From positions 1 to 64,000 of the forward strand of contig NZ_QWJJ01000009.1 in NCBI RefSeq assembly GCF_003575965.1: DNA of 64,000 bases, read 5' to 3'. Source of the stretch: Pseudooceanicola sediminis (GTDB lineage: Bacteria > Pseudomonadota > Alphaproteobacteria > Rhodobacterales > Rhodobacteraceae). The position numbers were made by a program, and so were the translations under genes. Each line of letters starts with the position of its first letter. Positions within the stretch are counted from its first letter, which is position 1. Under the pieces are notes generated by a model, which ran no database searches, was not told where the DNA came from, and was given only the letters and a program-made list of their open reading frames with translations. Below, piece after piece: positions 17,817 through 26,443 of this stretch.

Positions 17817-19462
17817 GTGGTTTCCGTTTCGCTTGTGCTTTTCGCTTCATCCGCCAGCACCTCGGTGCGCAACTGCTGGCGCAGGTGGCGGCGGGAAATC
17901 TTGCCGACGGCGGTGGTGCCGAAACTGTCGATCAGCCGTATCTCGTCCGGGATCTTGAACGCCGCGATCTGGCGGGCGCGCATGAACTTGCGAATGTCCA
18001 GCGGGCGCGGTGCGGCGCCATCGCGCGGCTTGACGAAGGCACAGATGCGTTCGCCCAGATGGGCATCGGGGATAGACACCACCACGGCATCAAAGACGTC
18101 GGGATGCGCCAGCAGGTGATCCTCCACCTCCTCGGCCGAGATCTTTTCGCCGGCGCGGTTGATGTGATCGCCGGCGCGCCCCTGCACCACCAGATGCCCC
18201 GAGGGCTGGCGCGCCACGATATCGCCGGTGCGGTAATATCCATCCTCGAAACTGCGGGCATTGGCGGCAGGTTCGTCGTGATAGGCGGAAATCGTGTAAG
18301 GCCCGCGCGTCAGCAGGTGGCCCGGCACGCCATCGGGCACCGGCTGGCCATCGTCGTCCAGCACCAGTATCTCATCATCCGGGCTGATCGGGCGGCCCTG
18401 CGTCGTCACGATGACCTCTTCATCGTCATCAAGGCGGGTATAGTTCACCAGCCCCTCGGCCATGCCAAAGACCTGTTGCAGCGTGCAGCCCAGCACCGGG
18501 CGCACCCGGCGGGCGGATTCGGGCAGGAACTTGGCCCCGCCAACCTGCAACACCTGCAACGACGACAGATCCGGCTGCATCTTCTGCGCCGCATCCAGCC
18601 ACAGCAGCGCCAGCGGCGGCACCAGCGCGGTGATCGTGACGCCTTCCTTGGCGATCAGCGGAAAGGCCGCATCAGGCACGGGCGACGGGCACAGAACCAC
18701 GGTGGCACCGGCATAGAATGCGCCGAACGTGCCCGGGCTGGACATGGTGAAATTATGCGCCACCGGCAGCACGGCCATATAGACGGACTCGGGCCCCAGC
18801 CCGCAGATGCGCGCGCTTTCACGCAAGCTGTAGATATAGTCGTCATGGGTGCGCGGGATCAGCTTGGACAACCCCGTCGACCCGCCACTGATCTGCGAAA
18901 ATGCCACCGCCTGCGGATCGGGATCGGCGGGCAGACGCGCGGGGTCTGCCGCAATGCCGATCATCGCGTGATGGGTCGGCCCCGCCTCGCCCGCGACGAT
19001 CACGTGGCGCAGGGTGGGCACGGCCCCGGCCAGCTCATCGGCAAGCCCGCGATAGTCAAAGCCGTCTGCCTTGTCGGGAATGATCATCGCGCGCGCCTCG
19101 GACCGGGTCAGCAGATGCTCGACCTCGGTGCGGCGATGCGCCGGCAGCGCATAGACGGGGATCAGCCCGGCGGCGAACAGGCCGAAGGCCGCGCGGAAAA
19201 AGTCGGGCGTATTGCCCAGTTGCACCAGCACCCGGTCACCGGGCGTCAGCCCAAGGTCCAGCAGACCCGCGCCAAAGCGGCGCGCCTGGTCGTTCAGTTC
19301 AAGGTAGGTGATCCGCTGATCGCGCCAGACCAGCGCGGTCCGGTCGGGGTGATCGGCGGCGCGAGCGCGCAGCAAGGCCGGAAACGTCTCGCCCTGCCAA
19401 TAGCCGCGTGCGCGGTAACGCTCGGCCCGGTCCTGCGGCCATGTCTGAGAGAGGGGTTTCAT
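17813..19462 (-). CDS. entE: EntE/DhbE-like (2,3-dihydroxybenzoyl)adenylate synthase
   Basis: A 549-residue stand-alone adenylation enzyme that activates an aryl acid with ATP and loads it on the aryl carrier. ANL motifs: SGGSTGLSKLIPRTHDDY (A3), YRTGDIVARQPSGHLV (A7), GRAGDHINRAGEKIS (A8) and the late GKISRRHL Lys (A10). In the acid pocket it has AHNFTMSSPG and GMAEGLVNYT. By analogy with the DhbE structure, the Asn, the second Ser and the Val are the residues linked to 2,3-dihydroxybenzoate; salicylate enzymes usually have Cys and Leu at the last two. So 2,3-dihydroxybenzoate is the predicted substrate (inference). The ATG at 19462 has GGAG about 9 bases upstream. No isochorismate synthase, isochorismatase or EntA is in the window. 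Confidence 0.92.
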   Translation of the reverse strand: MKPLSQTWPQDRAERYRARGYWQGETFPALLRARAADHPDRTALVWRDQRITYLELNDQARRFGAGLLDLGLTPGDRVLVQLGNTPDFFRAAFGLFAAGLIPVYALPAHRRTEVEHLLTRSEARAMIIPDKADGFDYRGLADELAGAVPTLRHVIVAGEAGPTHHAMIGIAADPARLPADPDPQAVAFSQISGGSTGLSKLIPRTHDDYIYSLRESARICGLGPESVYMAVLPVAHNFTMSSPGTFGAFYAGATVVLCPSPVPDAAFPLIAKEGVTITALVPPLALLWLDAAQKMQPDLSSLQVLQVGGAKFLPESARRVRPVLGCTLQQVFGMAEGLVNYTRLDDDEEVIVTTQGRPISPDDEILVLDDDGQPVPDGVPGHLLTRGPYTISAYHDEPAANARSFEDGYYRTGDIVARQPSGHLVVQGRAGDHINRAGEKISAEEVEDHLLAHPDVFDAVVVSIPDAHLGERICAFVKPRDGAAPRPLDIRKFMRARQIAAFKIPDEIRLIDSFGTTAVGKISRRHLRQQLRTEVLADEAKSTSETETT

Positions 19463-19496
19463 ATGGCGCGTCTCCGTCAGGGTCCGGTATCAGGTG

Positions 19497-19625
19497 TCAG
19501 GCTTTGGCGGCGGCCTCTGGCGTCTGGTCCGCCGCAAGACCGGCGATTGCCGCAGTGTCGCCCGCGCGAAAAAAGGGGGGGAGGAGGAGGACGGCCGCGA
19601 CGCATACCGCGCCGCAGCCGACCAT
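19497..19625 (-). CDS. Possible 42-residue hydrophobic ORF, perhaps remnant of a membrane transporter
   Basis: Between the beta-propeller stop (TAA at 19629-19631) and the EntE-like start lies an ATG frame of 42 codons ending in TGA at 19497. It begins MVGCGAVCVAAVLLLPPFFR and ends in a polar Ala-rich tail. Third positions are almost all G or C. A single helix followed by a short polar tail resembles the last helix of a 12-helix MFS exporter such as EntS, but this is a guess from shape alone. A run of seven C and six T in the coding strand sits in the helix codons, a slippery stretch. It may be a small membrane protein, a relic, or chance. Confidence 0.3.
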   Translation of the reverse strand: MVGCGAVCVAAVLLLPPFFRAGDTAAIAGLAADQTPEAAAKA

Positions 19626-19628
19626 TCG

Positions 19629-21068
19629 TTACATTTTCGGCGTGATCCGCGTGATCATGTCGCCCTTGGCGTCATCCTGCCCCTTGGCCTTGTTGACGAC
19701 CAGCACGCCGCCCTCGCCGTCCAGCGTCAGGTGGTTGGGAAAGGACCCGATGGGAAGGTTGGCGATCAGGTCGCCGTCCGGGCTCATCACCGCGACGCTG
19801 TCCGACGCACGCACGGCGACATAGACGTTGCCGGTGTCGGGATCGATCACGAGGTTCAGCGGGTTGGCCCCGACCGAAACCTGCTTGATCACCTCGCCCG
19901 TATCGGCGTTCAGGATCGTCACGTTGTCGCTGCCCTGACCTGCGGTATAGATCTGCTTGCGCTCCGCATCATAGGCCACGCCGATGGTGCTGTCGGATCC
20001 CGGCACGTCAAATACCGCCGTCTGTTCACCACTGGCCAGATCGACCCGCGCAACCTCGTTGCTGCCCAGACTGGACACGAACAGCGCATTGCCCGCCGCA
20101 TCCAGCGCCAGCCCGCCCGTGCCGAATTCACCCCGGCGCTGACCGGATTTCAGCTCGATCACACCGGCAGGTTCCAGCGTCTTGGCGTCGAACACATGCA
20201 CCTCGGGCACGAACGTGGCCGAAACATAGGCCTTGCCATCCAGCAGCACGACATCGCGGGGATGCGGCACCAGGCCGGCGTCGAACTGCTTGATCAGCGA
20301 AAGGTCGTCCGCGGAATAGACCGCGACGGTGTTCTGGCGCGTGTTGGTCACCCAGACCTGGCCCAGATCCTCTTCGACACCGACGCCGTAGACGGCAAAG
20401 ACACCGCCCCCGGCGTCGTCTGCCGCAGGTGTCACGCTCGCCAGTTGCTCAAGCGTCGCGGCGTCCAGCTTGATCAGCTGGCTGGTCTCGACTGGCGGGC
20501 GCCCAACGGCCGAGGTCACGAAGACCGCGCCCAGCGTATTGGATTCGGCCACCTGGTACAGTCCCGCCGCCAGCTTCTGGCTGAGGATATCATAGGCCTC
20601 TGCCCCCATTTCCCCCAGGTTGGGCGAAACCTTGACGTCGAAGGTCGTCGCATAGGGCGGGTTCTGAAGTTCGGCCACGACGGGATAGGTGCCCGTCTGC
20701 GCCGTGTCGGGGATCTGAACCGTGGTGCTGAAGGCGCCCTTGTCGTCCGCCGTCAGCGGCGCCCCGTCATTCAGCGCAACGCCGCTCTGGCGCAGCACGA
20801 CCTGCTGACCGGGGGCAAGGCCGGACCCGGTGATCCGTGCTTCGCCGCCGGGCACGATCGGGCCGCGGTCGGGGCCGCTGGCCCCCAGCCTCCCGTGAAA
20901 GCTGCCCAGTTCGCTGAACGCCGTCTGCGCCTGTGCGGCGGTCCCGGCGACGGCCATCAGACCGACCAGGGCGGCGGCGATCAGCCAGCCTCCCCGCGGC
21001 CCGACCTGTGGCCCAACCTGCGGCCCGACCTGCGGACGTGCCTGCGCCATACCTGCGGAAATCCTCAT
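19629..21068 (-). CDS. Exported YncE-like beta-propeller protein
   Basis: A 479-residue periplasmic protein. Signal peptide: a basic N-terminus containing a GPQV repeat, then GGWLIAAALVGLMAVAGTA, cleavage near AQAQ. Residues about 60-160 look like an Ig-type domain (GSGLAPGQQVVLRQSG); the rest is a seven-bladed YVTN/YncE-type propeller with repeated units (IDPDTGNVYVA, AGNALFVSSL, GQVWVTNTRQNTVAVY). E. coli YncE is iron-repressed, and homologues often sit beside siderophore or TonB-receptor genes; that and the position support a role in iron uptake, but the ligand is unknown. The ATG at 21068 has AAAGG 8 bases upstream. It is the first gene after a 376-base gap with its own promoter candidate. 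Confidence 0.82.
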   Translation of the reverse strand: MRISAGMAQARPQVGPQVGPQVGPRGGWLIAAALVGLMAVAGTAAQAQTAFSELGSFHGRLGASGPDRGPIVPGGEARITGSGLAPGQQVVLRQSGVALNDGAPLTADDKGAFSTTVQIPDTAQTGTYPVVAELQNPPYATTFDVKVSPNLGEMGAEAYDILSQKLAAGLYQVAESNTLGAVFVTSAVGRPPVETSQLIKLDAATLEQLASVTPAADDAGGGVFAVYGVGVEEDLGQVWVTNTRQNTVAVYSADDLSLIKQFDAGLVPHPRDVVLLDGKAYVSATFVPEVHVFDAKTLEPAGVIELKSGQRRGEFGTGGLALDAAGNALFVSSLGSNEVARVDLASGEQTAVFDVPGSDSTIGVAYDAERKQIYTAGQGSDNVTILNADTGEVIKQVSVGANPLNLVIDPDTGNVYVAVRASDSVAVMSPDGDLIANLPIGSFPNHLTLDGEGGVLVVNKAKGQDDAKGDMITRITPKM

Positions 21069-21280
21069 GAAATCAACCTTTCGCTGCTGAGAAGGCCTGC
21101 CCTGTGGCGGCCTCCGATCAAATGGTCCGATCCTTGTTTGCTGCAGCGATGCTGTGGCTGGTCGGGCGTTTGACGCGCCCGCGCGGGGGCCAAGGCCGTC
21201 CCCGCCCCTCCTGTCGCCCTGCCTGCCCCTGGCCGAGGAACGGCGGTGCAAACATGGCGTCCGCAGGACGAACAGCCGCA

Positions 21281-21309
21281 GGCATAATAATCCCGAGCAA
21301 GACAGTCAA
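21281..21309 (-). promoter_or_regulatory. Possible promoter of the YncE-like gene
   Basis: On the minus strand TTGACT (21304-21309) is followed after 17 bases by TATGCC (21281-21286), inside a short AT-rich patch (GGCATAATAATCC) of an otherwise GC-rich gap 21069-21444. An iron-regulator site here would be expected, but I cannot identify one with confidence. Confidence 0.35.
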
Positions 21310-21444
21310 CTATTACCGTGCCGCCTCCGCGTTCACGTGATGATGAGGTCGCCCGGACATCCCCCGCAACCCGCCGCAAGGCCGCCCCATGCGCGACCAC
21401 ACGACACCACCCGACCCGCAGCTTCTGCCCCCGGGCCCCGCCCG

Positions 21445-22242
21445 CTATCCGCCGGTTCCCGCAAACCCCCGCAGCGTCTCGCGCAGCGACGCGCCAAAGG
21501 CCTCGCCATGGCTGAGGCCGGGAAACACCGTCAGCCCGCCCGGATTGCCCGCCCGCGCCAGATCCGCCGCCAGCTCGGCATGAGAGTCGGGCGGCAGGGC
21601 GGCGCGCATCCGGATGAAGGGTTTGACGTCCTCGCCCGGTGGCAGGCTGGCGCGCTCACGCTCGGCCCCGCCAAGGTGCAGATCCAGTGGGGCGGATGGA
21701 CGCGCGCCCAAGGCCAGCGCGGCATGGACCGCAAAGCGATAGCGCATGTCATCCCACCACAGCGACGGGCTGGCGGACACAAAGTGGCTGAACCACGCCC
21801 CCTCGGGCTGAAGGGCGCTGCGCAGCACGAACAAGCCGCCAAAGCTGTGCCCCCAAAGCGTGCGCCGCGCCGGATCGACCGGAACCAGCGCCTCGGCACG
21901 GGGCAGGATCACGCCGGTGATCAGATCATGAAACACCGCCGCGCCCCCCGCAGGGCGCCCATGCGTGTCGTACACGGCGCGGCCATCGGGATCGGGCGGC
22001 GTGTAATCGCGCGCCCGCTCGGCCGAGGCAAAGCGGCGCTCGGTGTCATAGCCGATGGCGACGATCACGGGCGCACCGGGCCGGGCCATCGCGCCTTCGG
22101 GCAGCTGTTCCACCACCGCCCTGCCGTCCAGCGCATAGAGCACCGGATACCCCTCGGGCGGCGGCGGCGCCTCGGGGCGCAGCACGGTGATCAGGTAGTC
22201 GGCACCGGGTTTCGGGGCCGGCAGGTTGAAATCTTCACGCAC
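21445..22242 (-). CDS. Alpha/beta-hydrolase, IroE/Fes-type siderophore esterase candidate
   Basis: About 265 residues. The fold and motifs match the esterase family of IroE, Fes and BesA: YPVLYALDGRAVV near the N-terminus, VIVAIGYDTERRF, the nucleophile elbow GHSFGGLFVL, ASPSLWWDD, and the catalytic His in PGLSHGEAF. IroE and Fes cut the serine trilactone of enterobactin or salmochelin; with an enterobactin-type assembly line 2 kb away the same job is likely here. The start is taken as GTG at 22242 (VREDFNLPAPKPG), preceded by GGAG at 6 bases; a TTG at 22266 would add 8 residues. No signal peptide is visible in this form, suggesting a cytoplasmic, Fes-like role. Confidence 0.78.
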   Translation of the reverse strand: MREDFNLPAPKPGADYLITVLRPEAPPPPEGYPVLYALDGRAVVEQLPEGAMARPGAPVIVAIGYDTERRFASAERARDYTPPDPDGRAVYDTHGRPAGGAAVFHDLITGVILPRAEALVPVDPARRTLWGHSFGGLFVLRSALQPEGAWFSHFVSASPSLWWDDMRYRFAVHAALALGARPSAPLDLHLGGAERERASLPPGEDVKPFIRMRAALPPDSHAELAADLARAGNPGGLTVFPGLSHGEAFGASLRETLRGFAGTGG

Positions 22243-22419
22243 GTCAGGCTCCGAACCAGTTTGCAAAGGGGGCCGCTGCCCCTGCTAGCACGCGGGCAGC
22301 CCCACCCACCAGACCCGCCCGGTGATGGGCAAGTGATCGCCCACACATTGCACGCCGTCGCGCCCGACATATATCCATACCAATCGCGCAGCGGCGCGGG
22401 CTGACCCGGAGACAGGACA

Positions 22420-23442
22420 ATGGGATATTTCAAGACGGCCGCCCTGATGGCCGCAATGACAGCACTGTTCATGGGCCTCGGCTATCTGCTGGGGGGCAGC
22501 GGCGGCATGATCATCGCGCTGGTCGTCGCGGCGTGCATGAACGTCTTTACCTGGTGGAATTCCGACAAGATGGTGCTGCGGATGCACAACGCCCACGCGG
22601 TCGGGGCGAACGACCGGCACGGCCTGACGGCGCTGGTGGCGGGCCTTGCGCAGAACGCCGGCATTCCGACGCCCGCCGTCTACATCATCGACTCGGCCCA
22701 GCCCAATGCCTTTGCGACCGGTCGCAACCCCGCCAATGCCGCCGTCGCCGTGTCGACCGGCCTGCTGCAGGCCCTGTCGCGCGAAGAACTGGCTGGCGTC
22801 GTCGCGCATGAACTGGCGCATATCAAACATCACGACACCGCCATCATGACCGTGACCGCGACCTTCGCGGGTGCCATCTCGATGCTGGCCAACTTTGCCC
22901 TGTTCTTTGGCGGCAGCCGTGAACGCCTCGGGTTGATCGGCACCATCGCGATGATGATCTTTGCCCCGATGGCCGCCGCCCTGGTGCAGATGGCCGTCAG
23001 CCGCACCCGCGAATATGCCGCCGACAAGGAAGGCGCGGCGATCTGCGGCAACCCTCTCTGGCTGGCCACGGCGCTGGAACGCATCGCCATGGGCGCCGCC
23101 CGTGTCGACAACCCCGCCGCCGAGGCGCACCCCGCCACGGCGCATATGTTCATCATCAACCCCCTGCATGGCAACGGACGGGACAAATTGTTCTCGACCC
23201 ACCCGGCGACCGAAAACCGGGTCGCGGCCCTGCGCGAAATGGCGCGCCAGATGGGGGGAGAGATGGCACGCGGGTTGGGGGCCGCCTCGCCCCGCGCAAC
23301 GCCGCCCTCCGGCTCGGCACCCTGGGGCGCGAAACGCCCGGCGGCACACGCCCGGCCCCATCCCGACGCGCCCCACCCTGACGCGCCCCATCCTGACGCG
23401 CACAAGCCCCGGCGCACTCCCAAGCGCGGCCCCTGGGGCTAG
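22420..23442 (+). CDS. htpX: Membrane zinc metalloprotease HtpX (M48)
   Basis: An inner-membrane protease that degrades damaged membrane proteins under stress, in concert with FtsH. The N-terminal hydrophobic helices ([34 protein letters not shown]) precede the zinc site HELAH (about residues 129-133); a second helix pair follows, and the third ligand Glu lies in [10 protein letters not shown]. The 340-residue length exceeds typical HtpX (about 290-300) because of a Pro/His/Ala-rich tail with three exact 15-base units encoding PHPDA (23356-23400), ending KRGPWG. GGAG lies just before the ATG. It is divergent from the esterase gene. Confidence 0.95.
   Translation: MGYFKTAALMAAMTALFMGLGYLLGGSGGMIIALVVAACMNVFTWWNSDKMVLRMHNAHAVGANDRHGLTALVAGLAQNAGIPTPAVYIIDSAQPNAFATGRNPANAAVAVSTGLLQALSREELAGVVAHELAHIKHHDTAIMTVTATFAGAISMLANFALFFGGSRERLGLIGTIAMMIFAPMAAALVQMAVSRTREYAADKEGAAICGNPLWLATALERIAMGAARVDNPAAEAHPATAHMFIINPLHGNGRDKLFSTHPATENRVAALREMARQMGGEMARGLGAASPRATPPSGSAPWGAKRPAAHARPHPDAPHPDAPHPDAHKPRRTPKRGPWG
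23356..23400 (+). repeat. 15-bp coding repeat (PHPDA)3 in the HtpX tail
   Basis: Three consecutive 15-base units, each encoding Pro-His-Pro-Asp-Ala, lie in frame inside the C-terminal tail of htpX. Differences between units are silent single bases, which indicates slippage-type expansion with the reading frame kept. Confidence 0.8.
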
Positions 23443-23599
23443 GGGGCTGGCTGGCTATGACCCGGGTCACAGCCGCAGCGCCAACAGGCACCCTACCTTC
23501 GACCCTCGCTCTGCGCGGGGGTGCCCGTCACGCCCCCAGACCTGACGGGGGCGCTGGTCGTATGATCTGTCCGGCCTCGGCGCCAGCCCCGCCCGGCCG

Positions 23600-23651
23600 C
23601 CCGTCTCAGTCACCTGTCTCAGTCGCCTGTCTCAGGCGCTTCTCTCAACGG
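23600..23651. repeat. 13-bp tandem repeat, four copies
   Basis: Four adjacent 13-base units of the form CCTGTCTCAGTCG (start 23600, 23613, 23626, 23639; the last is the most diverged). They lie in the 348-base gap between the convergent htpX and dihydroxyacetone kinase genes. No gene is supported in 23443-23790. Confidence 0.6.
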
Positions 23652-23696
23652 GCCAGCCCTGGTGCCGCGACCCCCGCCGGATCTGGGGCGGTAAAA

Positions 23697-23724
23697 ATAC
23701 CGACGTGATACCGACAGGATACGG
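23697..23724. repeat. Three-fold CGGTATC-type element, copy 1
   Basis: On the plus strand ATACCG, ATACCG and ATACGG start at 23697, 23708 and 23719, an exact 11-bp period. Matching elements occur at 45237 and 49057. About 30 bases further right, AATTTCACCGTT also recurs beside the 49057 copy. It could be an iterated protein-binding site or an intergenic repeat family. Confidence 0.6.
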
Positions 23725-23790
23725 CTGTCTGTACGGACGTCGCAATTTCACCGTTTTTGGGGGCCCAGGCTCCGCCCCGGGCGCAGGTCG

Positions 23791-25440
23791 TCACCCCGCC
23801 TGCTCGCGCGTCTCAGCTGGATTTTCCGCCAGATGCTCGAACAGGCGCGCCACCGCTTCCGCGCCCGGATCGTTGTGCCCGATCAGCCGCTCTGCCGAGA
23901 TATAGCTGGCCCGCCCTGCCCCGGCCTTTCCCATCGTCGCCGTTGCATCCGCCCCGGCGCGCGCCGCCTTTGCCGCCGCCGCAACCCCATCGCCCAGCGC
24001 CGCCAAAGCAGGGGCCAGGGCATCGATCATCGTGCGGTCTCCCGGGGTTGCGCCGCCGACTTCCATCACCCGCGCCAGCCCCGCCTCGAACGCGCGGGTC
24101 ATGCCGTGGCCACTGGCCGCCGCATCGCCGACGGCCGAGAAATAGATCGCCAGCAGCACCCCGGACGAGCCGCCCATCGTCTGACTCAGCTCGTTGCCGA
24201 TGGCACGATACAGCTGCGTCAGATCCGCCAGGGGCAGATCGGGAATTGCCGCCTTCAACGCCCGCGCGGCCCCCGCCAATGTCGACCCGGTATCGCCATC
24301 GCCCGATTGGGCATCCAGCGCATTCAATTGATCTTCCACGGAAATCAGGACGTCACAGCAGCGCGCAAGAAAGGCACCCGTCACCGCATCAGCCGACGGT
24401 TTGGGCCGCAAGGGCGTCAATCCGTCCGGCATCGCCACCACCGAAACCGGCACCACATCGACCAGCGGCGCCCAGGCGTGGGGCGCGACGGGGGCGCGCA
24501 GATGCGCTTCGGTTTCCGCGCTCAGCGGCAGCAGCGAAACCGAGAACCCGTGCATGTCGAGCGAGGTCATAAGCGGCGCCGGGCCGATCACGCACCGGAT
24601 GTCGGCCCCGAGATCCGAGGCCAGCAACTCCGCCGCCAGCACCGACATTTCCAGTGGCGTCGTTGCCCCGAGGTTGTTGATCAGCGCTACCTTCGGCCCT
24701 GCCGGACCGGCAGTCGACAGACGCGCGACCATCGTTTCAATGGCCGCACGCGCGCTCGAAAACGGCATCCGCTCCGCACCGCTTTCACCGTGGATTCCCA
24801 GGCCCAGCTCAACCTCACCCGCTGCAAAACGCTCGCTCTTGGGCGAACCGGGAACCGTGCAGGTGCCCAACGACATGCCAATCGAGACCGCCCCCCCGAT
24901 CACCTCACGTGCCGCAGCGGCGACCGCATCCAGCGTCCCCCCCTCCTCGGCAATCGCCCCCGCGATCTTGTGCACGAACAGCGTCCCGGCAATGCCGCGC
25001 GGCTGCGGCAGATGCGGCAGGGCAACGTCGTCATCGACGACAACCATCTCCACGTTCAGTCCAAAGGCGCGGGCGCGTTCCGCCGCCAGACCAAAGTTCA
25101 GCCGGTCGCCGGTGTAGTTCTTGACGATCAGCAGGCAACCCGCCGGGCCGGTGACCGCCAGGATACCCGCCAGAACCGCCTCGACCGAGGGCGACGCAAA
25201 GACATCGCCACAGACCGCCGCCGTCAGCATACCCTGCCCGACAAAGCCCGCATGCGCCGGTTCGTGGCCTGACCCGCCCCCCGACACCAGCGCGACGCGG
25301 CTGCGGTCCCAGTCGGTGCGCAGCACGACGCGGATATGGGGATAGCCATCCAGCCGTGCCAGCGCCCCGCCCGAGGCGCGGATCAGCCCGTCGATGGCGT
25401 CGGTGACAAGGGTTTCCTTGGTGTTGATGAACTGGGTCAT
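23791..25440 (-). CDS. dhaK: Dihydroxyacetone kinase, fused DhaK-DhaL, ATP-dependent
   Basis: Phosphorylates dihydroxyacetone (and usually glyceraldehyde) to feed glycolysis. 549 residues: DhaK domain (1 to about 330) with SGGGSGHEPAHAGFVG and the His that binds the keto group covalently in GLGIHGESG; then a DhaL nucleotide-binding domain (about 355-545) with the Mg-binding DAQSGDGDTG and MGGSSGVL. The fusion shows the ATP-dependent type, not the PTS-linked type. The ATG at 25440 (MTQFINTKE) has GGAG upstream; the longer frame to 25518 overlaps the ATPase gene and is rejected. It is the last gene of the CUT1 ABC operon, so the imported substrate is probably a triose, or a polyol degraded to dihydroxyacetone. 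Confidence 0.93.
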   Translation of the reverse strand: MTQFINTKETLVTDAIDGLIRASGGALARLDGYPHIRVVLRTDWDRSRVALVSGGGSGHEPAHAGFVGQGMLTAAVCGDVFASPSVEAVLAGILAVTGPAGCLLIVKNYTGDRLNFGLAAERARAFGLNVEMVVVDDDVALPHLPQPRGIAGTLFVHKIAGAIAEEGGTLDAVAAAAREVIGGAVSIGMSLGTCTVPGSPKSERFAAGEVELGLGIHGESGAERMPFSSARAAIETMVARLSTAGPAGPKVALINNLGATTPLEMSVLAAELLASDLGADIRCVIGPAPLMTSLDMHGFSVSLLPLSAETEAHLRAPVAPHAWAPLVDVVPVSVVAMPDGLTPLRPKPSADAVTGAFLARCCDVLISVEDQLNALDAQSGDGDTGSTLAGAARALKAAIPDLPLADLTQLYRAIGNELSQTMGGSSGVLLAIYFSAVGDAAASGHGMTRAFEAGLARVMEVGGATPGDRTMIDALAPALAALGDGVAAAAKAARAGADATATMGKAGAGRASYISAERLIGHNDPGAEAVARLFEHLAENPAETREQAG

Positions 25441-25450
25441 CGCGCTCTCC

Positions 25451-26443
25451 TCAGATACGCGCACCGGCGGCGTCGAAATAGAGCGCGTCGCGGGGCTGAA
25501 TGGACACGGTGTCGCCACTGGTCAGCGGCGTATGGGGATCGGCAAGCGTCAGGATGTCGTGGCCCGCAACCGACAGGTGCAGCCGGGTCTGATCGCCCAG
25601 ATGTTCGACGCGCTGCACGCTGGCGGGCAGGCCATCGCCAAGCGCGATATGTTCAGGGCGCAGGCCGATTGAGGCCGCCCCGGTCGGGCTGCCGCCGAAC
25701 AGATCCGCAGGCAGCACGTTGATCTTGGGCGTGCCAAGGCGGCTGGCGGCATAGAGGCTGACCGGGTTTTCATAGATCTCGCGTGGGGTGCCGAACTGCA
25801 CCATATGGCCTTGATCCAGCACCCCGACATGGGTGGCCATGGTCATCGCCTCGACCTGATCATGGGTCACGTAGAGCAGCGTCGCGCCCATCGAGGACTG
25901 GATCCGCTTCAGCTCGATCCGCAGGTCGCTGCGCAATTTCGCATCCAGCGAGGACAGCGGTTCATCCATCAGGTAGATCGCCGGATCGCGCACAAGGGCC
26001 CGCCCGATCGAGACACGCTGCATCTCGCCTCCCGACAGCGCCGTCGCCTTGTTGTCAAGCTTGTGGGTAATTTGCAGCACCTCGGCGACCTCGGCCACCT
26101 TGCGGGCAATGACATCGCGCGGGGTGCGCAGGATCGGAGATTTCAAAGGGAATTCAAGGTTTTCGCGCACGCTCAGATGCGGGTAGAGCGAATATTGCTG
26201 AAACACCATCGCCACGTCGCGCTGCGCGGGTGTACGCCCCTGCATGGAACGGCCGTGGATCATCACGTCGCCCCGGTCGGGCCGGTCCAGCCCGGCCACC
26301 ATGCGCAGGGTCGTCGTCTTGCCCGCACCGGTGGGGCCGAGCAGCACGACGAAGGCCCCGTCGGGGATGGTCAGGGATACATCTGACAGGGCGGTGGTGT
26401 CGCCATAGGTCTTGGTGATCTTGTGCAGCGTGACCTCAGCCAT
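25451..26443 (-). CDS. CUT1-type ABC transporter ATPase (second of two)
   Basis: 330 residues, MalK/UgpC class: Walker A GPTGAGKTTTL, signature LSGGEMQRVSIGRAL, Walker B IYLMDEPLSSLDAKLR, switch His in YVTHDQVEAMTMA, and a C-terminal OB-type (TOBE) domain. It powers sugar or polyol import with its partner ATPase encoded just upstream. The ATG at 26443 overlaps the end of that gene by 8 bases, and the dihydroxyacetone kinase starts 10 bases after its stop. Two different ATPase genes side by side suggest an asymmetric pair, as in rhizobial glycerol importers (GlpS/GlpT). The Walker A has GPTGAGKT, the partner GPSGCGKT. Confidence 0.93.
   Translation of the reverse strand: MAEVTLHKITKTYGDTTALSDVSLTIPDGAFVVLLGPTGAGKTTTLRMVAGLDRPDRGDVMIHGRSMQGRTPAQRDVAMVFQQYSLYPHLSVRENLEFPLKSPILRTPRDVIARKVAEVAEVLQITHKLDNKATALSGGEMQRVSIGRALVRDPAIYLMDEPLSSLDAKLRSDLRIELKRIQSSMGATLLYVTHDQVEAMTMATHVGVLDQGHMVQFGTPREIYENPVSLYAASRLGTPKINVLPADLFGGSPTGAASIGLRPEHIALGDGLPASVQRVEHLGDQTRLHLSVAGHDILTLADPHTPLTSGDTVSIQPRDALYFDAAGARI

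Noticed and set aside
14431-19645. Several long open frames on the plus strand opposite the NRPS genes (for example 14431-15978, 16054-17652, 17885-19645)
   Set aside because: They are antisense shadows of very GC-rich coding sequence; products are Arg/Gly/His-rich with no domain, while the minus strand has full enzyme motifs.
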